Shown here: positions 36,133-49,925 of the stretch, piece after piece
How the letters are laid out: the number at the start of each line of letters is the position of its first letter
Numbering within the stretch: the first letter of the stretch is position 1
NCBI RefSeq assembly: GCF_030035675.1
Contig: NC_084482.1
Coordinates: 221,735,943 to 221,799,942 of the forward strand
DNA from: Rhineura floridana
Taxonomy: Eukaryota; Chordata; Lepidosauria; Squamata; Rhineuridae
Direction of reading: 5' to 3'
DNA: 64,000 nt
Made by a program: the position numbers and the translations under genes
The notes under the pieces: generated by a model
Database searches by the model: none
Told to the model about the DNA's origin: nothing
What the model saw: the letters and a program-made list of their open reading frames with translations, nothing else

Positions 36133-38429
36133 GTGACCGGCAGAATGAGAATTATAGAAAACCGCAGATGGTGCCACTGGTAATAGCCAAGGCTGAGAGT
36201 CAAAAAGAGATATTTGGAAATCACAGGGGACCAAAAACGTCTGAAAGAAAGCAGCCAAAGAATGGGAGCAAGAAATCCTCTACTTGTCATAGTTTTCATC
36301 AAAGAACACACACCGGAGAAAAACCATTTAAATGCATGGAATGTGGAAAGAGCTTCAGTGTAAAAAATAGCCTTACTTCACATCACAGAACCCACACAGG
36401 AGAGAAACCATTTAAATGCAGGGAATGTGGAAAAAGCTTTACTCAGAACGATCATCTTACTTCACATAAAAGAACCCACACAGGAGAGAAACCTTTCAAA
36501 TGCAGAGAGTGTGGAAAGAGCTTCAGTCTAAGCAGTAGCCTTAAATTACATCACCGAAAACACACAGGGGAGAAACCATATAAATGCATGGTGTGTGGAA
36601 AGAGCTTCAGTCAGAGCAGTGAGCTGACTTCGCATCAAAGAACCCACACAGGGGAGAAGCCATTTAAATGCAGGGAGTGTGGAAAGAGCTTCAGTCAGAG
36701 CAGTCACCTTACTTCGCATCAAAGAACACACACAGGGGAGAAACCATTTAAATGCATGGAGTGTGGAAAGAGCTTCAGTGTAAGCAATAAACTTACTTTA
36801 CATCAGAGAACTCACACAGGGGAGAAGCCATTTAAATGCAAGCAGTGTGGAAAGAGCTTTAGACACAAGCGGTACCTTACAGTACATGAAAGAACCCACA
36901 CTGGAGAAAAACCATTTAAATGCAGGGAATGTGGAAAGAGCTTCAGTCAGAGCAGTAAACTTACTTTACATCACAGAACACACACAGGGGAGAAACCATT
37001 TAAATGCAGAGAGTGTGGAAAGTGCTTCAGTCAGAACAGTAGCCTTACTTTACATGAAAGAACCCACACAGGCGAGAAACCATTTAAATGCAGGGAATGT
37101 GGAAAGAGCTTCAGTCAGAGCATTCACCTTACTTTGCATCACAGAACACACACAGGGGAGAAACCATTTAAATGCAGAGAGTGTGGAATGAGCTTCAGTC
37201 AGAGCAGTGACCTTACTTCGCATCAAAGAACTCACACAGGGGAGAAGCCATTTAAATGCAAGCAGTGTGGAAAGTGCTTCAGTCAGAACCATAGCCTTAA
37301 TTTACATGAAAGAACCCACACAGGCGAGAAACCATTTAAATGCAGGGAATGTGGAAAGAGCTTCAGTCAGAGCAGTGACCTTACTTCGCATCAAAGAACT
37401 CACACAGGGGAGAAGCCATTTAAATGCAAGCAGTGTGGAAAGTGCTTCAGTCAGAACCATAGCCTTACTTTACATGAAAGAACCCACACAGGGGAGAAAC
37501 CATTTAAATGCAGGGAATGTGGAAAGAGCTTCAGTCAGAGCTGTAAACTTACTTTACATCAAAGAACCCACACAGGGGAGAAGCCATTTAAATGCATGGA
37601 GTGCGGAAAGAGCTTCAGTCGAAGCAGTGACCTTACTTCGCATCAAAGAACCCACACAGGGGAGAAGCCATTTAAATGCAAAGAGTGTGGAGAGAACTTC
37701 AGTCAGAGTGGTAGCCTTACTTCACATCAAAGAACCCACACAGGGGAGAAGCCATTTAAATGCAGTGAGTGCGGAAAGAGCTTCAGTGTAAGCAGTAGCC
37801 TGATATTACATCACCGAACACACACAGGGGAGAAACCATTTAAATGCATGGAGTGTGGACAGGGCTTTAGTCAGAGAAGTAAGCTTACTTCACATCAGAG
37901 AACTCACACAGGGGAGAAGCCATTTAAATGCAGTGAGTGTGGAAAGAGCTTCAGTGTAAGCAATAGCCTGATATTACATCACCGAACACACACAGGGGAG
38001 AAACCATTTAAATGCATGGAGTGTGGACAAGGCTTTAGTCAGAGAAGTAAGCTTACTTCACATCAAAGAACCCACACAGGGGAGAAGCCATTTAAATGTA
38101 AGGAGTGTGGAAAGAGCTTCAGTCAGAGCAGTCACCTTACTTCGCATCAAATAACCCATACCGGGGAGAAACCATTTAAATGCAGGGAGTGTGGAAAGAG
38201 CTTCAGTCAGAACAGTCACCTTACTTCGCATCAAAGAACCCATACAGGGGAGAAACCATTTAAATGCAGGGAGTGTGGAAAGAGCTTCAGTCAGAACAGT
38301 CACCTTACTTCGCATCAAAGAACCCATACAGGGGAGAAACCGTTTAAATGCAGGGAGTGTGGAAAAAGCTTCATAGTAAGCAGTAGCCTTGTTTTACATC
38401 ACAGAACCCACATGGGAGAAACCATTTAA
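36133..38429 (+). CDS. Gene B zinc-finger exon (25 C2H2 fingers)
   Basis: Acceptor CCCCCTCAGCAG. A spacer of about 65 residues ([30 protein letters not shown]) ends in a half-finger ([12 protein letters not shown]), then 25 fingers from about residue 160 of the 857-residue protein, ending MGETI-stop. All 25 keep CX2CX12HX3H, so this looks the most intact gene of the cluster. Fingers 11-14 alternate two helix types (QSSDLTS, QNHSL), fingers 18-21 alternate another pair (VSSSLIL, QRSKLTS), and fingers 23-24 are identical (QNSHLTS), evidence of local module duplication. Inferred role: KRAB-guided nuclear repressor. The last linker again lacks one G. Confidence 0.95.
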
Positions 38430-38640
38430 ATGTAGTGAGTGGAAAAAGGTTCAGTCAGAGCACACTTACTTCGCATGAAAAAACACTGTGGAGTAACTTT
38501 TTTAATGCACGGAGTATGGAAAGAGATTCAATGAAAGCAGTAGGCTTACATCACAGGGGATACACAGGAGAAACAATTGAAATGTAGGGAGTATGGAAAT
38601 AACTTCAATGGGAGCTTTATTCTTCATCTTGCAGGCTACA
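38430..38640 (+). pseudogene. Decayed fingers after the gene B stop
   Basis: Close match to 2459-2660: GTAGTGAGTGG, GAGCACACTTACTTCGCATG and GGAGTATGGAAAGAG remnants, frame lost. Confidence 0.75.
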
Positions 38641-39031
38641 TAGATTAAAGCCCTATACAGGTGGGGGCCAGGATGCTTAAAAAATTATCTCACCTGTTAT
38701 ATATGCAGCCCATCACTGAAATCTGCAGAGGATGGCCTCTTACGCATACCATCTCTTTGGGAAGTCCACTGTGCATGATAGAGAAACCTGGCCTTTTGTG
38801 TGGTGGCATCTACTTTTTTGAACTTCCTCCTGTTACATATCAGACAGGTGTCTTTTTTGTGTGTGTGTGTGGTGCCTATAGAAGACCTTCCTTTTTCAAC
38901 AAACCTTTTAAGGGCAGACCTTTATTACTGTTTTTATGGGATTTTAAAATGTTTTTCATTGGTTTGCATATGATTTTTTTATTATTGTTGGTATTTTTGA
39001 GATACTTTCAGGGAAGTGATTTATAAATGAA

Positions 39032-39037
39032 AATAAA
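39032..39037 (+). promoter_or_regulatory. Probable poly(A) signal of gene B
   Basis: AATAAA in the conserved block, about 0.6 kb past the stop. The SINE present in the other three 3' UTRs is absent here (single target at about 38937-38950). Confidence 0.5.
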
Positions 39038-39270
39038 ATAATACTAGTCCTTGTTTCTAATGGTCTCCTTACTGATTGTTTTCATATAGTTTAGTTTAGC
39101 ATACAGTTAACTGTTGATTTTATTGATTTTTAGTGTTTTTTAAATGTTGATTTTTTATTGACCATTTTAATGTACATTTTATATCCTTTATAAAATTCTT
39201 CTGCAGTGTACACATTTTATTAATATAAATAACTAAAAAATGTATTTTTGTGTATAACATGGTTTTTATT

Positions 39271-40390
39271 GGCCTCTCAATTGCGGAGTGCCACTGGGAT
39301 CTATCCTCTCCCCCATGCTATTCAACATCTATGTAAAACCGCTGGGAGCCATCATCAGGAGATTCGGGCTGCAGTTTCACCAATATGCAGATGACACTCA
39401 GCTCTATCTCTCGTTTAAGTCCTCACCAGAGTTGGCTGTGGATACCATGTACAAGTGCCTGGATTCCGTAAGTGAATGGATGGGAAGGAATAGGCTGAAA
39501 CTAAACCGCGACAAGACCGAGGTGTTGCTCATGGGGGACAAGAGAAGGTTGGGGGATATAGACCTGATGTTTAATGGGGTAAGATTACCCCTGAAAGACC
39601 AGGTCCGTAGCCTTGGGGTCATTCTTGACTCCCAGCTGTCTATGGAGGCTCAGGTCTCAGCAGTGAGCCGGGTGGCTTGGTGTCAATTACATCTGCTACG
39701 GAGGCTACAACCCTGCCTTCCTGTACATCTGCTCCCACGGGTGATACATGCCCTGGTCTCCTCTCGCTTAGACTACTGTAATGTGCTCTACGTGGGGTTA
39801 CCCTTGAAAACGGTCCGGAAATTACAGCTGGTACAGAATGCGGCACCGCGCTTGATTAAGAACAGCCGTCGCCATGATCATATCACCCCGGTGTTAGTGG
39901 ATCTACACTGGTTACCAGTTGTTTACCGGGTCCAATTCAAGGTGTTGGTATTGACCTTGAAACCCTATACAGTTCTGCCCAGTTTATCTGAAGAAGCGCT
40001 TCCAGCATCACCAATTATGCTGCATGACAAGATCAGCCACACAAGACCTTCTCTCGGTCCCATCAGTTAAAACAGTTAGGCTGGTGAGGACCAGAAAGAG
40101 GGCATTTTCGATTGTGGCCCCCACCCTCTGGAACTCCCTTCCTTTCAATCTTCGCCACACCCCCTCCCTGACAGGTTTCCGCCGGGCCTTAAAGACCTGG
40201 CTATTCAGGCAGGCCTATGGGGTCTCTGGGGATGGGTCAGTTTCTAATGTTGTTTAATGCTGTTTAATTTTAATTATTATATTTTTGGTTGTATTGTATT
40301 TTATCATGATATTGTACGTCGCCTAGAGTGGCCATTTATTCAGCCAGATAGGCGACTCAAAAATAAAATTTTATTTATTATTATTATTTA
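39271..40390 (+). mobile_element. L2 LINE, 5'-truncated
   Basis: Starts within reverse transcriptase: PLGSILSPMLFNIYVKPLG and HQYADDTQLYLSF in 39288-40070, then the C-terminal part (RTRKRAFSIVAPTLWNSLP) in another frame at 40024-40257, so one frameshift is visible. The 3' end CGTCGCCTAGAGTGGCC ... CAGATAGGCGACTC and a TTAT-rich tail follow. TTTTTATT-like sequence flanks it. The paralogous sites in the other units (for example 3600) are uninterrupted. Confidence 0.92.
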
Positions 40391-43136
40391 TTATTTTGCT
40401 TAGATATTTTTTGTATTGGCTATTCTAACATCTTTCATAAAGTAAAATGAATTCACTAGTTTTCTGCTGATGTATTTTAAATACATTTTCCAAACTGATT
40501 TCACTCTGCAGTCTCATCTGGTCTCAGTGCTATTTCCTAGCAGGCAAATGAAGGACCTCACTGTCATCTGGTGCGCATAGAGAAAAGGAGTGAGAATTGG
40601 GTTTTGTCAGTGGTCACATAGCCAAATGGCTTCTCCAGGCAATAGAAGGGCCTTTAGAAAAGGCAGCAAAGCTGCAGAAAATCTCTGCTTAAATTATTGG
40701 GGGAGGCAGTTTGTTGGGATAGATAGTTCTGGGCCAGATATATGAATGGTCTGGTAACTTCAAACTAATCCATGTTGTGTAACTAATCCATGTTATGCAA
40801 TTGTTAATGATGCTTCCCTGTAGTTTCTCTCTGGGAAGCAGTATGCCTCTGAATGCCATTTGCTGGGAATCACAAGTGTGAAGATTACTGACTGGGAGGT
40901 CAGTTGCACAACTGCTGAACTCGGGGACCAGGTTGCTTGAAGCACTTCCTGTTCCTGTCCCTTCCTGCCTCTTCCTTGGGATCTAGCCAGTAAAAGTGAT
41001 TAGACTGGTGAGCTGGTGTTGTTGCTGTTGTTCCCAATGTAAATAACAGGTGCAGGTCAGGACCCCACTAGGGATCAACTGCCCTGCACTTTCAATTTAG
41101 TGTTGCAAAGCTCATCGTGCAATTGTTTGTTGCATGACTGGTATCTCCTCTAGTTTGGCCCTCAGACTGGCAGTGGCTGTCCAAGGTCCTGTTCTCCAGC
41201 CTTCTTGCCTGAGAGCCTTTTGACTGGAAAGTTCTTCTGCCTCCACCTCTTGCTCTCTGTCCAATGAGTAGGAGTCCCTCCCACAGGTTCCAGACTTTAA
41301 TAACCTTGATTTTGAAAGTAGTTGTGTCAGAAACTCATTTCACAGAAAGCAAACTGGTGAGGTTTGGCCCAGAACTTGAATACAAGGCAGAGGTGGAGTC
41401 TGAGCCCAAGCACACAAGAGCACTTCTTTGAACCCAGTTTTTTTCCTGTGATAGCACATCTATTTCACAGAAGGCAAACTCTATTTCTCTCCCCCTTCTG
41501 CCAGCCTACTTGCCCCTCCAATCTCTCTTTCTCTCTCCCCAATTCACCAGCCATTCGCAACCTGGTAGCAGCACCAATAGTGCTGCTTAGTGGACCTACA
41601 AACAGCAAGAAAGGGTATTGCTGATCACCCCAGAGGTTCCTGGGTCATCCTGTGCTATCTCCCATTTCCCAACAAAAGGAGAGGCAGCAACATGTGTGGT
41701 TGGTGAATTTTGGTAGGTCTGGCTGATTGGGAAGTCGCCGTTCCGGACTTTTTTACGTAAAAATGTATTATAGCCCGGAATGGGTATCGGAACGTGGATT
41801 GTATGGACGTTTTGTGTCTTACTGCATGCATCCCATGTAGTCATGTGGGACTGGTGAATTTCAGAGGTCTGGCTTGCTAGGAAGTCGCCGTTCTGGGCTG
41901 TTCATTCATTCCGGAGGGCATTTTGGTTGTTAAAGTGTCGATAAAAATGCTATCGGAATGGTTTTTGTTCCTAAACGTTGTTCTCATGTGTCTCTAACAC
42001 ATCCTAGTGTTTTTGGCATCAATTTCTTTTCTAAAGAGCCCATTCCGGCGTGTTCCGTTCCAGCTTTTACACCGTCCCTCCTGAACACTTTACTTATTAC
42101 ACACAAATGTGTATATTGTATATATCACACAGCACACACGCACACACCTATCTTGCCACTGTTTCTGAGGGAGGCAAGAGAGGAAGAAGAGGTGCAATAT
42201 TGGGACAGATGGGAGAGAGGAAACTGTTGGCAGTGGGGGGGCAGAAGCAGCTCTTGCCACTTAGTCCTCCGATGGGTTAAGGCAAGGAGTTCTGGTTCCT
42301 GGAGAGGCAGGAAGTCTTAATCACATGGAGGGGGGAGAGCATATTGAAGGGGAAGTGGGGGGGCTGTCTTCATTGGTATTCCGGGTAAAGAAAGTATTAG
42401 GCCCAGAGAGGAGGAAGCCGGAGCGTGCAGAGGGCAAAGAGGTGCAAGGGGGGGGATTTGGTATTTTTGTTGGGGGGTGAGGGAAAAGGAGGGAAGAGCC
42501 CCACTCCCCCCCTCTTCCTCAGGGGGACCCCTGCTGCATGCAGTCCATTTGCAGAGGGGGGTCCGAAGTGCCGCGTGGTTGGCCTTTCGAGGCCCTCTTG
42601 GAAGCCATCGCCCAGGCAAAGGGATGCAGCTGTTGGGGGTTGATGTCCTGTGTTGGTTTTGAGGGCCACAGTTGGGGGAGGGGAGCTGCCTTTGCAATTC
42701 GTGGGCCTGACAGGGGACTGGTGGGGGGAGGGGAGAGAGAAGGAAGGTTTGCTTTTTGGGAGGGGGAGGGGGTTGATGGAAGAGGCCCCTCTTCCCTCTG
42801 GGAACCCATAGAAAGTGCCCCAGAGCTGGAGGAAGAGCCCCTTTTGGATTTCCTAAACTGGAAGAGGGGCTGGTCAGTTTCCTTCCTGCCAGGCAAGACA
42901 AATGGAGGGATGGAGAGAGGAATCTGAACCTGACCAGGGTCTGAATGGGTTTCTAGAAGCTTTCAAGGCAGAGGATGGAGGAAATGGGTGAATAAATGCC
43001 CCCTCCTCAGCTGGGCTCCAGGGGAAGGGCTTCTCCAGACATCCCCCTGGAAGTTTGTTTGAGGGGAAGATCAACCCCCTTGGGGTGGACCTCAGCTTCT
43101 CTTGCAGGACTGGTCGATCTGTGGCGGTGCTGGGGG
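40391..43136. other. Intergenic B/C, left part
   Basis: Paralogous to 3610-5690 and 22245-26812 (less the hAT-like element). Unassigned sequence, then the CpG-bearing repeat block (41697-42090), CA-rich and G-rich stretches. No gene seen. Confidence 0.5.
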
Positions 43137-43252
43137 CAGAGTTTGGAAAAATTACTGTTTTAAACTACAACTCCCATCAGCCCCAGCCAGCATGGCCACT
43201 GGATTGGGCTGATGGGAGTTGTAGTTCAAAAAAATAACTCTTCCAAGCTCTG
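43137..43252. mobile_element. 116-bp hAT-type MITE (unit C)
   Basis: Paralogue of 26813-26928, same ends and the same GCTGGGGG / ACTGGGGG flanks. Confidence 0.85.
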
Positions 43253-45352
43253 ACTGGGGGTCTGTGTCTCCTGGTGTGGCCAGCCTCCCCCCTGTCCAAA
43301 GCACAATATCTTGGCAGTGGTCGCAACAGCCCTGTAATGTGGTCCAGGGTGAGAGCCTGCGGCTAATGTAGTGGTTAGGGAATATTCTTCAACCCAACGG
43401 CCACATTTACACACAAGCAGCCTTCGAAGCCCCAATTTCCTCAAGGGCCAGAGTGGGTGGAGCTATGGATGTGTCACTGACATGTGTATAGTAGAGTCTC
43501 TTGTAGCCAGGAACAAGTCAGACATTTCTTCAGTGCAATTAATTAATTATTAGATTTATATCCTGCCCTTCCTCCCAGTAGGAGCCCAGGACAGCAATAC
43601 AGAGCTCTCTAAGGAGCGTGGTCAGAGCACGGGGGGCGGGAGAGAAAAAAACTGCTTTCCCTCCTAAATTTTCCAGTTTTGTTATGGGCCTTCACAACTC
43701 TACAGTAGTGTAGTGGCAAATTCAGAAGTGCAGGGTCCATTCATGATGGCCATGCCCCCCTCCCATCCTGTTCCTGCTGGGTTGAGAATGAGATGCATGT
43801 TAATGCGTTCTCCCACAGCTAGAAGCCGAAAAGCATGGAAGGGCAAAGTGTTGCCTACTGAGAAGAGTCTCAGTGGCTGACTTCACCTCCTTTCACTCTG
43901 ATTCACTCTAATTATCAGGAAAGAACAAGGAAGCATGTTAGAAGACTCTTCTCAGTGGCTAATACACTCTCCTTTCTTGCTGATTGGCTCATAGGTTGCT
44001 GGAGGCATGGGGACTCTGCTGAGAGCCTGCTCCCAAAAAAGTAAGGGGTCTAAGACCTCTCCCCCCCCAGATCTATGCAGGTCTCTTGGTCTACTTTTGT
44101 TCAGCCCAGCCCACCTCACTGGATTGTTGTGAGGATAAACTTTTATGTGCCACTCTAGGTTTCAGACATCCACTCTGTGTGGGACCTTCCACATCTGTGG
44201 AAGTGTGTGTGTCTATTTATTGGAATCACAGTTTAATGCTGAACTATGTCCACAAAGACCCAGGTTCAAATCCCTGCTCAAGAGTGAAATTCAGGTGGTG
44301 TCCTGGGCCCAGTGACAGTGTTGTTGTGAAGACAAAAGGAGGGGGACAAATTATGTTTCCCACGGAGAGCTCATTAGAGGAAAGCCTGCACAGAAATATA
44401 AAAATATATTGAAATGTTTGGATAAACCTATAATAAGCAAATCAACTTATTACCCAAGTTGCTCAACCCTGTGTGGTGAGTTTGCTGTTAAGCTTTCCAC
44501 CTCGTGCATCACCTCTCCAACTTGGAGTAGTGTTCTGTAACTTGGTGCCCTCCAGGTATGGTTGGACCAACTCCCATCAGCCCTGGACAACATGGCAAAA
44601 CGCCAGGGATGATGGGAGTTGTAGTCCAGAAATGTCTAAAGGTTAACTCAGATTATACAAGTGGATGGTACCAAATAACGTGTCCTGCTGATCTTGAAAT
44701 GGATGTATTGCAAGTAGTTCTTCATACTCTTTTCATTGCCCAGTGAGCTGAACCAGACTGAATGCATCTCACTTTTCCTCTCCCCATATTTCTGATGGAA
44801 AGACTGGAGGTGTTTTGCATCCCCAGGAAGCTCCAAGATGGAGTCATTTGACCAAATTCACCCCCAGTATTTCTTTACAATGTGTGCAAAACCTATTTTT
44901 TTGCCAACTGTCAGGGAGATGACATGGAATTAATATCTGTCCAGATTAAAATTTTAATTATATCCCTGATGAAAAGGGCCCAATAATAAAGCCTGAAATG
45001 GTTCACAATGTGACGAAGAAACTCTGTGGGGCTCAGGAATTAAAGACTTTGAGGAAGCAGAAGCAGAGATGAGAGGTGAGGGGTCCGAGATGGGTGAAAT
45101 TCCTGGGGGTAGCAAAGGACAGAAGAGGTGCCCAAGCATGGAGAAAAGTCTGGAAGAAACTGGAGAATGTTCTGAGAGAGATTTGGGGCCTTTAAGGCCT
45201 TTTGCAGATCAAGCATTGTGGGGGAAAACAACAGAGGAAAGGGACGTGCCATTTATTTATTTGGATTGAGGCTGCTTATAACATTCAAACCTCTGGAACC
45301 CAAATTTGCATGAAGGATGAAATCCCTCCCATCCTCCGTCTCTCCCCTGCAG
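43253..45352. other. Intergenic B/C right part and 5' flank of gene C
   Basis: L2-like tail remnant (about 43530-43610), SINE/MIR-like remnants (about 44100-44360), MITE remnant (44540-44637). It joins 44454-44464 without the copia insertion and about 44960 without the CR1. No promoter could be fixed. Confidence 0.5.
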
Positions 45353-45523
45353 GCCCTTGAGAGCTGCTCCCTACAAAACGTGCATCGTGGTGAAAGCTGT
45401 GGGAGTCCCAGAGCTGGCCTAGTTTACTCCTCCCTCTCAGGCAGCCCCATGGCCTCAGAGGCACCGTCCGGATTGTCTCTTCTGTGGGATAGAGTGGAAA
45501 GAGCAGCTGGGCAGCCCAATCAG
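45353..45523 (+). CDS. Gene C exon with start codon (coding 45449-45523)
   Basis: Acceptor CTCCCCTGCAG, donor GTAAGG. ATG at 45449, 25 codons, phase 0 exit. 5' UTR 45353-45448. The upstream CAGCCCCATGG replaces CAGCGCCATGG, still a fair start context. Confidence 0.85.
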
Positions 45524-45619
45524 GTAAGGGGAGGATCATTGGGGGAGAGACCGAGGGGACAGCTGGGGTGCGTCTCCCTGAGCATAGCGGGGAGGGCTCT
45601 GGTAGAATACTACCTCTGA

Positions 45620-46550
45620 GGCTGCATAAGGAGAGCCTGCCGGATCAGGCCAATAGACCATCTGTTCCAGCAGCCGGTTCTTGCAGTGGCCGACCAGATG
45701 CCTGAGGGAAGCCTGCAAGCAGGACCTGAACACATGAGCACTCGCCCCACTTGTGATTCGGTGACACGTGTCTGGCAGAACTCTGGCAAAACTCCTAAAA
45801 TACACTCTTGGAGAGGTGGGATCTTTTTTGAGAGTCAATCAAGCTCTGCCCTGCAATTGTGTCTGAGCAGTGTAAAATCCAGACATACTTACCCCCACAA
45901 AAGCTAAATAAAAAGTAACTGTACTAAAGAAATGCAAAGAAAAAGAGAGTGAGACAGCTTCAAGAGAGTCACACGGCTTGGTACCAAAATACCTGATGGA
46001 ACGCCTCTCCTGACACGAACCCACCCGTACACTACGCTTAACATCTAAGGCCCTCCTCAGGGTGCCCACTCTGAGGGAAACTCGGAGTCTGGCAATAAGG
46101 GAGAGGGCCTTCTGAGTGGTGGCCCCCAAATTATGGAATGATTTCTGTGATGAGGTGAGCCTGGCGCCAACACTGTTCTCTTTTCGGTGCCAGGTCAAGA
46201 CTTTCCTCTTCTCCCAGGCATTTTAGCATGTGCTTTTAAATTGCTTTTTAAAATGTATTTTCAGATTTCTATATTGCTTTTGTGGTAAACCACCCAGAGA
46301 GCTTCGGCTATGGGGTGGTTTATAAATGCAATAAAATTAATCAATTAATTAATTAATCCCAGCGTGCCCCACTGGTCAGGCTGTTAGTCCGATATGAACC
46401 AAAGTGTAGCTGCCAAGTGTCCTGCTCTGTTGCCATTCCCAGCATACTGCCTCTGGCAGTGGAGGGAATGCATTGCCATTGTGGCTCGTAGCCACTGATG
46501 TCCTGATCCTCCATGGATTTGTCCAATCTTCTTTGAAAGCTATTCAAGTG
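45620..46550. mobile_element. L2-in-CR1 nest (unit C intron 1)
   Basis: CR1 pieces 45620-45753 and 46418-46545 (minus) around an L2 tail 45963-46357 (plus). Same nest as in A and B. Confidence 0.8.
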
Positions 46551-46559
46551 TTTGGCTGA

Positions 46560-46769
<210 letters not shown>

Positions 46770-46874
46770 TGACTGATGAATGTTGAAGGTATGGATTTAG
46801 TACCTGTGCTATTTAACCTTCCACTGCAGGGATGCTGTCGTGGAAATGGGTGCCTGGGACCTGGATATTTGGGG

Positions 46875-47085
46875 AGGGACTGCAGCTCAGAAGGGGAACA
46901 CCTGCTTTGCATGTACAAGGTCCGAGGTTTAGTCCCTGGCAGCTCCAAGAGGGGTGAAAGGATCCGGTAGGAGGTGCTGGGAAAGGTCTTTCTCTGCCTG
47001 ACATCCACAGCTAGTTGCTGTAAGCAGGCGGGACTAGATGGACCAATTCTCTGATCTGGTAGAATGCAGCTTCCTCTGTTCTTGG
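46875..47085 (+). mobile_element. tRNA-derived SINE (unit C intron 2)
   Basis: GACTGCAGCTCAG, CTGCTTTGCATGTACAAGG and GGTTTAGTCC head, body to GCAGCTTCCTCTGTTC. Paralogue of 14065-14275. Confidence 0.7.
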
Positions 47086-49850
47086 GGCTTTTTGATCATT
47101 CAGTGCGAAAAGTGCCCCTCCCTGCCGCCTTCTGCTGCCCCATGATGAAAAATCTTACCTTGCAGCAGGAGGAGGAGAGGGCAGGAGCTCCCAAACTCCA
47201 GCAGAGCATCTTCTCTTGCATCCTCAACAGATGATTGACACTCTGTGCCTTGTAGTCTAACCTCCCAGTGGGAAGAGATGCTCCCGGGAGCACCTCCTGC
47301 CTCCTCCCTCTTTCTTCCTCTGCCCAAAGGTCAGCTTTTGTCTTTGAAGCAGGAAGAAGCGGCAGTTTGGAGAAGAGGAAGCGGAGGTGGAGGCTACAAT
47401 TTGTAGGGAATGACCTCCAGAAGACAGGACAGAGAGCAAGGTTTAGCTTTGCCAGCCCTGGTGGGAAGTCTGGAAACAGAAATGGAGCACAGAGACTCTT
47501 TGACTCAGGCAGGGACACAGTGAAGACAGGAGGCAAGAGGGACCCCGAGTAAGGCTCCTTGGCAGCTGGAACAAGGGCCATTCCCTCAGCTAGCAGAGAT
47601 CCCGGGAAAGCAGAAATTGCAGCAGCAACCTTGACGGGACCTTTGTTGCAGCATGAAAGGGTCCAGAGAAGGCAGGAAGCTGAGGTACGGAAGGAAAAGC
47701 AGGGGAGGGTGATGGAGTCAGACCCCAGTTGACATGTGGGGCTAAGATAGATTTCAAGCAGCAAAAGGAACCGCACAAACTGGAACCCAGAGTGGGACCA
47801 GGAGTTCAGTTTTATCCACTTTTGGGAAAGGTTTCAAAGCAGATTCCCACATTGGTTAGCTGAGGGAGTTCTCTCTCCTGACCAGGTCATGTCCTGTGCA
47901 TACGACTTGCAATGTCATCTCAGCTGAGAAGACCAATTTTACTCCTTAGGCTACTTTTTCCCATCAGGCCTCTTTGTTTCTGTTGCAAAGTGACCCATAT
48001 AGAAGCCATTTTTAAAGCTCATATTGGCAATATTGAGATGGAGGGTCTCCCAGGCTCATAAATTAGTAGCCAGCCAACATCACCCTCACCTGTATGAATC
48101 TCCCGTGCTTTAATATCAGCAGATGAGGCCTTCCTGGTGGTCCCTACACGGGATGAGGTACATGGTCATTTTTCAGTAATGGCTCCTCGACATGGAACAT
48201 TCTCCCTACGTTGGGCCTCGTCTCTTTATACTTCCATGCCGTCGGTGAAGACACATCTTTTGGGGAAGGTGTTCGGAGGAAGACAGACCCGAAATTTCTG
48301 CTGCTTTTAATAGTTGTCATTCAGTGTTTTATTGTGTGTTTGGATAGACTGTGGGAGTTTTTTGGGGATGTTTATATATTCTTATCTACTTCTTCTTTAT
48401 TATAAACTGTCCTGTCCAAAATGGTGACGTATAATTCACCTACATGACAATCAATAAGTAAATATCCACTAATAGCAGAGCTGTAAAAAAATGGAAGAAT
48501 ATAACGAACTGATAACAGAAACCAGCAATGCCCAATATTGCACCTCATCTTCCTCTCTTGCCTCCTGCAGTAGCAGAAGCAAGACAGGCATGTGCGTGTG
48601 TGATATACATAATAGTTTCTGCCGGCAGTTAGGTCTGACCAGGTGAACCAAGTGGCCAGAGATCCCAGCCAAGAATCTTTTTAGGTCTAGGAATATCTAA
48701 TGGCCGATCAAGAAAGGAAATCTTTATCAGCGTCTATGTATAATTAACACGTCTAATTTACTATACTTTGTGGACATAGCCACATATCAGAACATAGGTC
48801 TTACACAGCACATACAAAGGGGATGTACGCTAACGTGTTGCATTTCAAAGGACAGCATAGGTCACATTGATTTCCATCTGAAAAGGAGTGATCTCACCTT
48901 TGCTGCGTGTGGACCTTAACACTCAGAGCAGGTGGTTCTTTCTTCGACCAGTGTCACGAACAACTGGTAAAAATCCCCAAGGCTGTCTGTCTTTTATAGC
49001 TCTAGTTTGTATCTATCTAGACCAGGGTTTCCCGACCTTTGAGCCACAGATGTTGTGGGACTACAACTCCCATCAGCCCCATCCAGCATGGCCAATGGTC
49101 AGGAATTATGGGAACTGTAGTCCAGCAACATCTGTGGACCAAAGGTTGGGAAACCCTGATCTAGACTCTGTCAGTTCATGCTCATATTACTACTATACTC
49201 TTGTTTCCATCATTTGAACTCTCACCTAACCTGCATCTTGATGCTGATGTTGTATTCTGATAAGTTCTCCTGACTCACCCCTGTACAGCTTCAGCCATAT
49301 ATAGACATAATCATTGGCTGAATGCCCGGACTCCTTATAAAATGTTGATACTTTACGGGAAAGAATTTATTTTGGAACTATGTAAACAAAACTCAAAGGA
49401 AAAAAGACACTTTAACTGGCAGCTTGTCTTTTTACTCATGTTTTGGCTTGTATTGTTTGCGCTACTTTACCACACATAATTTTATGTAAATCAATTATAA
49501 AGAATTGGAGATGGCCAATTTCTATAAATACAGGTGGCCTGTGACACAGTGAATTGCATCCGCTGTTGCTGACTTTACTAGGTTCTGCCCTAGTAGTTTG
49601 CAGCCTACTAAGAAGCTGGCTTTACTAGGTTCACCCCCAACAAGCATTTCAAGATGAGCTTCATGCCCAGTGGACGCATGTTCACAAGTGCCAGACTGAC
49701 CCTACTTGGTCCACACAACTCTGTTCTATTCACCGAGAGCAGGACTTACCAGATCAAAATTATACCTTTTCTTATCTATAAAAATCTCTGTTTGTAAGGG
49801 CTGAATATTTTCTGGTCAAAAGTAACTAGTCTTGTCTATTTCCTTCAAAG
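47086..49850. other. Gene C intron 2
   Basis: Follows 30711-33390 throughout. It holds an L2 coding remnant (about 48130-48350, somewhat longer than in B), the reverse-oriented CA-rich repeat (about 48515-48620) and the full MITE at 49023. No gene. Confidence 0.5.
49023..49158. mobile_element. 136-bp hAT MITE (unit C)
   Basis: Same ends and ATCTAGAC duplication as 32561-32696. Confidence 0.93.
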
Positions 49851-49925
49851 AGTCGGACCTCCGTTCGTGTTTGGAAGAAAGAAAAGATCCCTTTATCCAG
49901 TATCCCAAAGATGCGACATCAACAG
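49851..49925 (+). CDS. Gene C linker exon after KRAB A
   Basis: 75 nt between TTCCTTCAAAG and GTAGAT, phase 1 to 1. Encodes ESDLRSCLEERKDPFIQYPK then DATST: Arg for His and Leu for Trp compared with gene B. Confidence 0.8.
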
